Assembly (NCBI GenBank): GCA_016869145.1
Contig: VGEU01000022.1
Coordinates: 1-38,141, forward strand
Source: Alphaproteobacteria bacterium
Lineage (GTDB): Bacteria; Pseudomonadota; Alphaproteobacteria; MPNO01; VGEU01
Reading direction: 5' to 3'
DNA: 38,141 bases
Shown: one piece after another, positions 33,659 through 38,141 of the stretch
Position numbering within the stretch: the stretch's first letter is position 1
Layout: every line of letters begins with the position of its first letter
Notes under the pieces: model-generated
What the model was told of the DNA's origin: nothing
Databases searched by the model: none
Seen by the model: only the letters and a program-made list of their open reading frames with translations
Made by a program: the position numbers and the translations under genes

Positions 33659-34855
33659 TCAGTACTGCCCGGGACCGGGATCGAGGCCGAGCAGAGCGCG
33701 GCCATAGAGCGTGCCGATCGCGTCCCAGTTGAGGCTGATATGCATCGTGACCGCGTGCACATCGCGCCAGGCGCGCTGCAACGGCCCGCCATCGAAGAGG
33801 CCGGCGCCACCCGCCGCCTCGAACAGCCGATCGACCGCCTGCACCGCGAGCCGCGACGCATAGGCGTGGTCGCGCCGGTTGCGGAGCCGCGTTGCGACAT
33901 CGGGCGCGCGGCCGTCTCGCATCGCCTCGACGGTCTCGCGGCAATCGCGGAGCAGAAGAAGCCGCGCCGCGTCGATCAGCGCCGCGGCTTCCGCGACGCG
34001 GAGTTGCACGGTCGGGAACTCGGCCATCCGTTTCTGCCCGCCGAGGGCGGCGCCCCGCGTCGTGCGCTCGGCGTTCATCGCGATGAAATCGTCGAGCGCG
34101 CCGGCGGCGATGCCGATCCCGGGTCCGGTGAGGCAGGCCGCGATCAGCGACAGGAACGGCAGCCTGTATAGCGGGTCAGGGTTGACGGCGGCGCCCGGCG
34201 GCGCGCCCGACTGCGCCAGCGCGACCGGCATGACCCGGTGCGCCGGCACGAACACGCCGTCGAGGACGAGGTCCTTGCTGCCGGTGCCGGCGAGCCCGAG
34301 CACGTGCCAAGTGTCGACGACCGCGTAGGCGCCGTGCGGCACGAGCGCCATCGCCATCTCCTTCGCCCCGCGCGCGCCGTCGATCAGGACGCCGAAGAAG
34401 GTCCAGTCGGTGTTGTCGCAGCCCGACGCGAAGCCCCAGCGCCCGCTCAGCCGCCAGCCGCCGTCGACCGGCTCGGCCCGACCGGTCGGCGCGAACGAGC
34501 CGCCGACGATCGCGCCCCGATCGGTTCCCCACACATCGGCCTGCGCCGCCTCGGGAAACATGGCGATGATCCATTGGTGGAGCGCGGTCGTCGAGTAGAC
34601 CCAGGCGGTCGAGCCGCAGGCGCGCGCGACCTCGATCGCGACCTCGCACACCGTGTCGATGCCGTGCTCGAACCCACCCCAGCGCGCCGGCTGGACGATG
34701 CGGAAGAGATCAGCGGCGCGGAGCTCCTCGATCGAGATGTCGGGAACGCGCCGGTTCCGCTCGGTCGCCGCCGCCCGCGCGCGGATCGCGGGCGCGAGCG
34801 CACGGGCGCGTGCGAGAAGTGTCGCGGGGTCGGGCTTTGCAGCGGGACCGTCCAT
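33659..34855 (-). CDS. Flavin-dependent monooxygenase, oxygenase subunit (HsaA/HpaH-like acyl-CoA dehydrogenase fold)
   Basis: 398 residues with the acyl-CoA dehydrogenase fold, of the group that uses reduced flavin and O2 to hydroxylate aromatic rings (HsaA in cholesterol ring degradation, HpaH/C2 in 4-hydroxyphenylacetate). Landmarks: RRVPDISIEELRAADLFRI, FAPTGRAEPVDGGWRLSGRWGFASG (flavin-binding sheet), and the C-terminal SLNWDAIGTLYGRALLGLDPG. No flavin reductase partner is seen in the window. The gene ends 132 nt before the M24 gene. It starts 8 nt after an extradiol dioxygenase, so hydroxylation then ring cleavage is a natural two-step reading. Confidence 0.87.
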   Translation of the reverse strand: MDGPAAKPDPATLLARARALAPAIRARAAATERNRRVPDISIEELRAADLFRIVQPARWGGFEHGIDTVCEVAIEVARACGSTAWVYSTTALHQWIIAMFPEAAQADVWGTDRGAIVGGSFAPTGRAEPVDGGWRLSGRWGFASGCDNTDWTFFGVLIDGARGAKEMAMALVPHGAYAVVDTWHVLGLAGTGSKDLVLDGVFVPAHRVMPVALAQSGAPPGAAVNPDPLYRLPFLSLIAACLTGPGIGIAAGALDDFIAMNAERTTRGAALGGQKRMAEFPTVQLRVAEAAALIDAARLLLLRDCRETVEAMRDGRAPDVATRLRNRRDHAYASRLAVQAVDRLFEAAGGAGLFDGGPLQRAWRDVHAVTMHISLNWDAIGTLYGRALLGLDPGPGQY

Positions 34856-34863
34856 CGCAACCG

Positions 34864-35790
34864 TCAGGAGCCGGCCTTCTGGATGCCGTCATAGCGCTGG
34901 ATGCCGTCGGCGAGCGCCCATTCGGCGAACGCCTCGGGCACCGAGTCCCAGTCGCGCGGCTGCCAGTTCTCGGAGACGATGTCGGAATCGGAATCGTATT
35001 CCGCCGCGCCGCCGCACGGGTTCTTGAAGTACCAGAAATAGCACGACGAGATCGGGTGGCGGCCGGGTCCGAGATGGGTCTTCCAACCCTTGCCGGTCAT
35101 GTGGAGCCCGCCGCCGAACACCTCGTGGATGTCGCGGAGCTCGAAGGCGAGATGGTGGAACCCGATCGCATCGCCGATGTGGAGAAGGAACAGGTTGTGA
35201 TGATCGCCCGATGCGCCCCCGCGGAGGAAATAGCCGCGGCCCGGATAGCGGTCGGAGATCCGGAAGCCCAGCCGGTCGACATAGAACTCCTTCATCGCCT
35301 CGAGCTTCGGTGCGAGGAGGACGACATGCGACAGATGCTGCGGGCTCGCCTTGGCGTAGAGCTTGCCGCGCTCGTCGACGCGGAGCGCCCGCCCCGGCGC
35401 GTTGTAGGTCGGCGGCTCAGGCGCCACCGGCCGTCGCGCGAAGCGCCGGAACCCGACCCCATAGCCGCACGGGTCGACCGCGTGCACCGTGCCGTCGCCG
35501 TCGCGTCGACAGCACGGGGCTCCGGCGAGGGCGGCGGCGATCGCCTCGAGCGAGGCGGCGTCCTCGACGCCCCAGATCACCTCGCGCATCGTCGGGCCGA
35601 CGATCGGCGCGGCCGGCAGGCTCGGGTCCGTCATCGGGCGGAGCACGATGCGGGCACCCTCCTCGGTCTCGAACGCGGCCTCGCGCGCATCGGCGCCGAC
35701 GCGCTTCAAGCCGAAATCGTCCCAGAACCGCGTCGCCTCAGCCATATCGGCGACGCCATAGACGACCGTTTCGGGTGCGATCACGCGCAT
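34864..35790 (-). CDS. Two-domain VOC extradiol dioxygenase (catechol 2,3-dioxygenase type)
   Basis: 308 residues with two vicinal-oxygen-chelate domains (about 5-115 and 150-290). The Fe(II) ligands of type I extradiol dioxygenases are in place: H155 (HLSHVVLLA), H213 (GFHHLAFEL) and E264 (GGAAEYDSD). A basic-loop segment RRPVAPEPP links the domains. The ATG at 35790 follows GGAGGGGG, a strong ribosome-binding site. With the flavin monooxygenase eight bases downstream it suggests meta cleavage of a catechol. Substrate class (mono- or polycyclic) not determined. Confidence 0.9.
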   Translation of the reverse strand: MRVIAPETVVYGVADMAEATRFWDDFGLKRVGADAREAAFETEEGARIVLRPMTDPSLPAAPIVGPTMREVIWGVEDAASLEAIAAALAGAPCCRRDGDGTVHAVDPCGYGVGFRRFARRPVAPEPPTYNAPGRALRVDERGKLYAKASPQHLSHVVLLAPKLEAMKEFYVDRLGFRISDRYPGRGYFLRGGASGDHHNLFLLHIGDAIGFHHLAFELRDIHEVFGGGLHMTGKGWKTHLGPGRHPISSCYFWYFKNPCGGAAEYDSDSDIVSENWQPRDWDSVPEAFAEWALADGIQRYDGIQKAGS

Positions 35791-35841
35791 GATCCCCCTC
35801 CTCCGCCCTTGGGATGCTGCGGCCAATCTAGCGCAGGGCTT

Positions 35842-35880
35842 GCGGCAAGTCTCCCGCGGCAAGTCTCCCGCGCAAGTCTG
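35842..35880. repeat. Tandem repeat, 14-bp unit, about 2.8 copies
   Basis: gcggcaagtctccc occurs at 35842-35855 and 35856-35869, followed by a shortened copy (gcgcaagtct) to 35879. It lies in the 99-nt gap between the extradiol dioxygenase start and the outer-membrane gene stop, upstream of the former on its strand. A second short tandem repeat of different sequence lies at 10114-10172. Confidence 0.85.
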
Positions 35881-35889
35881 GGGACGGGC

Positions 35890-36708
35890 CTACAACCGGA
35901 ACACGAACCCGGCGCCGACGAAGTAGTCCTCGGCGCGCTCGTTGAGCCCGGCGCCGGCATTGACGTCGAGCTGGAGGTTGTCGTTGACGAGCCAGATGAA
36001 GCCGCCGTTGGCGACATGTCGCGGGCCGATCGTCTCGGACACCAGGACGAAGTATTCGGCATAGACCGAGACCGGCCCGAACAGCGGCACCGTCCCGATC
36101 AGCGACGCACCGCCCTGGTCGCTGCGGTCGCCGCCATTGTTGACGGCGTCAAAGCGCGCCGTGCCGCCGATGCCGTAGCCGCCGTCGAAGCTGTAGGACC
36201 AGTTGAACGCGAGACTGGGATCGACATCGCCCGAGGTCGCGCCCGAAGAGCCGGACGGGATCGACAGCATGCCGCTCACGCCGATCGCCGGCACGATCCC
36301 CGATTGGTCGAGGAGCCTGGTCTTGATCCCGACCGTGAGATCGCTGAAATCGTGCGGCCGCTCGCCGTCGACCCTGGTCCAGATCGAGCCGGTCCAGCCG
36401 ATCTGGACCTCGAGGTTGTCGGCGATCCCCGTCCGCAGCATGAGAATCGGCAACGTGTGCGTGCGGCTGGACTGTCCGTTGCGGTCGCGGGTGAACTGAT
36501 AGCCGCCCTCGAGCTGGAGGCGGCCACGCGCCACCGGATCCGGCGCGATCGTGAACCCCGGCCGGTCGGCCACCAGCGGTCCATCGAGCGGTGCCGCCCT
36601 CCAGCCGAGCGGATGGCGGACGTCCTCGGCCGCCGCGGCACTTGCCATTAGGACGACGAGACCGCAGGCGGCCACGACCGCCATCGCAACGGGGTGATTC
36701 TTCGCCAT
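35890..36708 (-). CDS. Outer-membrane beta-barrel transporter (MetA-pathway phenol degradation type)
   Basis: 272 residues with a signal peptide (cleavage near ASAAAA-EDV, residue 27). The mature part alternates short beta strands and ends in phenylalanine-containing VGAGFVFRL, a terminal aromatic/hydrophobic strand usual for barrels. Features match the putative transporter family linked to aromatic degradation (ADRPGFTIAPDPV, LQLEGGYQFTRD, LTVGIKTRLLDQSG, VPAIGVSGMLSIPSG). It heads the minus-strand catabolic series and likely admits the hydrophobic substrate. A good promoter lies 35 nt upstream (see 36743-36770). Confidence 0.85.
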   Translation of the reverse strand: MAKNHPVAMAVVAACGLVVLMASAAAAEDVRHPLGWRAAPLDGPLVADRPGFTIAPDPVARGRLQLEGGYQFTRDRNGQSSRTHTLPILMLRTGIADNLEVQIGWTGSIWTRVDGERPHDFSDLTVGIKTRLLDQSGIVPAIGVSGMLSIPSGSSGATSGDVDPSLAFNWSYSFDGGYGIGGTARFDAVNNGGDRSDQGGASLIGTVPLFGPVSVYAEYFVLVSETIGPRHVANGGFIWLVNDNLQLDVNAGAGLNERAEDYFVGAGFVFRL

Positions 36709-36742
36709 TGTTCTTCCTTTTTTCGTGTTCGATGCTTGATCG

Positions 36743-36770
36743 GTTATGCCGTTCGCACAATCGTTGTCAA
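36743..36770 (-). promoter_or_regulatory. Sigma-70-type promoter for the outer-membrane transporter
   Basis: On the minus strand TTGACA (36770-36765, perfect -35) is followed after 16 bases by CATAAC (36748-36743, four of six -10 matches). It lies in an unusually AT-rich patch and about 35 nt upstream of ATG 36708, whose ribosome-binding site is AAGGAAG. This is the best promoter visible in the window. The divergent BrkB gene's promoter probably lies in the same region but is not identified. Confidence 0.6.
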
Positions 36771-36886
36771 TAGATCGGTAAGATTACGTGAACCGGCCGA
36801 CCCGCGACCACGCGCGCCGTGTCCGGGGCATCGGCTACCATACCGGCCGACAGCGTGACGCGGAGGGATCGGGGACGCGCTCAGTC

Positions 36887-38141
36887 ATGCGGGACGACGG
36901 ACCAGGGACGGGCGAGGCGACGCGCGCCAGCGAGAACGGCGGCGCGCGCGGCTCGATCTTCGCCGCGCCCTACTGGGACCGCGACACGCGCGCGATGGGC
37001 GGGTTCCGGGCCGCCTATTTCCGGACCGGCCGCGTGGTGTTCGCGATCGGCCGCGACGTGCTCGATGGCCAGCTCAGCCTGTGGGCGATGAGCCTCGTCT
37101 ACACGACGCTCCTGTCGCTGGTGCCGCTCCTCGCGATCTCGTTCTCCGTCCTCAAGGGCTTCGGCGTCCACAACCGGATCGAGCCCGTGCTCGCGACCGT
37201 CCTCGAGCCGTTCGGCGAGAAAGGCGTCGAGATCACCGCGCGCATCCTCGAGTTCGTCGAGAACGTCAAGGTCGGCGTCCTCGGCTCGGTCGGGCTCGCG
37301 CTCCTGATCTACACGGTCGTGTCGCTGATGCAGAAGATCGAGCACGCGTTGAACGCGACCTGGCGCGTCGGCCGCTCGCGCACCTTCGCGCGGCGTTTCA
37401 GCGACTATCTGAGCGTGATCGCGATCGGGCCTGTGCTCGTGTTCTCGGCCCTCGGTCTGACCGCCTCGGCGGCGGCGGTCCTGCCGGCCGAGGAGCTCGC
37501 GCGCTACGGCGCGTTCGACGAGGCGCTCGCGCTCGGCCGGCGGATCGTTCCCTATCTTCTCGTCGTCGCGGCATTCACGTTCATCTATGTCTTCATGCCG
37601 AACACCCGGGTGCGGACACGCGCGGCGCTGATCGGCGCCGTGGTGGCGGGCACGCTGTGGCAGAGCGCCGGATGGGCGTTCGCGTCATTCGTCGCCACCT
37701 CGACGAGCTACACCGCGATCTACTCGGCGTTCGCGACTCTCATCCTGTTCATGATCTGGCTCTATGTCGGCTGGTTGATCCTCCTGATCGGGGCCGCCGT
37801 CGCCTATTACGTCCAGACGCCGCAATCGGCGCTGATCGGGCCGGGCCCGGTGATATTGAGCGCGCGGCTCCGGGAATGGCTCGTCCTCGTCGTCGCGGCG
37901 CGGATCGCGGCCGTCTTCCGCGCCCGCCAGAAGGCGCCGACCGCGGCCGATCTCGCGACCATGATTCCGGTGCCGCCGGAGGCGGTCGACTGGGCGGTCG
38001 CGGCGCTCGCCGAGGCGCGGTTGATCACGCCGACCGGTGACGATCCGCCGAGCTATCTGCCGGCCGGCGATCCCGCCGCGACACCGCTCGCGACCGTCCT
38101 CGCCGCCGCGCGCGCGGCGGACGAGCGGCCGAGCCTCGATG
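36887..38141 (+). CDS. YihY/virulence factor BrkB family membrane protein (partial, 3' end outside window)
   Basis: 418 residues are visible from ATG 36887, open to the right edge. The family's helices are clear: LSLWAMSLVYTTLLSLVPLLAISFSVL, VGVLGSVGLALLIYTVVSLMQKIE, and VGWLILLIGAAVAYYVQ. Core motif LNATWRVGRSRTFARRFSDYLSV is characteristic. A C-terminal soluble extension begins near residue 340 (LREWLVLVVAARIAAVFRARQKAP), a winged-helix-like region (PPEAVDWAVAALAEARLI) as found in longer YihY members. Function of the family is poorly defined, formerly called RNase BN in error. Upstream lies a long, divergent promoter region. Confidence 0.9.
   Translation, partial: MRDDGPGTGEATRASENGGARGSIFAAPYWDRDTRAMGGFRAAYFRTGRVVFAIGRDVLDGQLSLWAMSLVYTTLLSLVPLLAISFSVLKGFGVHNRIEPVLATVLEPFGEKGVEITARILEFVENVKVGVLGSVGLALLIYTVVSLMQKIEHALNATWRVGRSRTFARRFSDYLSVIAIGPVLVFSALGLTASAAAVLPAEELARYGAFDEALALGRRIVPYLLVVAAFTFIYVFMPNTRVRTRAALIGAVVAGTLWQSAGWAFASFVATSTSYTAIYSAFATLILFMIWLYVGWLILLIGAAVAYYVQTPQSALIGPGPVILSARLREWLVLVVAARIAAVFRARQKAPTAADLATMIPVPPEAVDWAVAALAEARLITPTGDDPPSYLPAGDPAATPLATVLAAARAADERPSLD

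Overview
The window is about 38 kb of very GC-rich (my estimate near 70%), densely coded DNA. It looks like chromosomal DNA of an alphaproteobacterium, possibly of Rhodospirillales or Hyphomicrobiales type. That placement rests on codon use, frequent GTG starts, TRAP transporters, a YjfM/YjfC/YjfL cassette and regulatory-domain methyltransferases next to a polysaccharide exporter; no rRNA or other marker confirms it. I recognise no tRNA, rRNA, CRISPR array, insertion sequence or prophage.

Region 1 (1-8.8 kb) is a surface-polysaccharide locus. On the minus strand lie an ABC-2 permease (Wzm-like), its ATPase (Wzt-like, without the C-terminal carbohydrate-binding domain) and a methyltransferase with a coiled tail that leaves the window. 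Divergent on the plus strand are three paralogous methyltransferases of about 510-524 residues, each with a C-terminal methyltransferase regulatory domain. A family 9 glycosyltransferase sits between the second and third. The first paralogue is broken by one frameshift.

Region 2 (8.8-19.97 kb) holds mixed metabolic genes: a CCG-type Fe-S protein, a formylglycine sulfatase, a TauD-type dioxygenase, a three-gene DUF1190 / glutathionylspermidine-synthase-like / DUF350 cassette, an amidohydrolase, a prolyl-4-hydroxylase-like oxygenase, YciB, a thiolase-fold protein lacking its catalytic cysteine with a DUF35 partner lacking its zinc ribbon, and a 3-hydroxyisobutyrate-dehydrogenase-type enzyme.

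Region 3 (20.1-25.2 kb) is the least familiar part. It has a lipoprotein gene, a small helical protein, three tandem paralogues of an unrecognised exported protein with a duplicated scrap of the first, an alpha/beta hydrolase and a 62-residue PEP-CTERM protein. Three of these genes carry a single in-frame amber codon inside an otherwise continuous reading frame.

Region 4 (25.2-36.8 kb) starts with a plus-strand sterol-desaturase-type hydroxylase and continues with ten minus-strand genes that look like a catabolic and uptake island: a MetA-like outer-membrane barrel, a two-domain extradiol dioxygenase, an HsaA/HpaH-type flavin monooxygenase, an M24/creatinase-fold protein lacking metal ligands, E1alpha, E1beta and E2 of a 2-oxoacid (acetoin/branched-chain type) dehydrogenase without E3, and a complete TRAP transporter. 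A YihY/BrkB membrane protein begins divergently and runs off the right edge.
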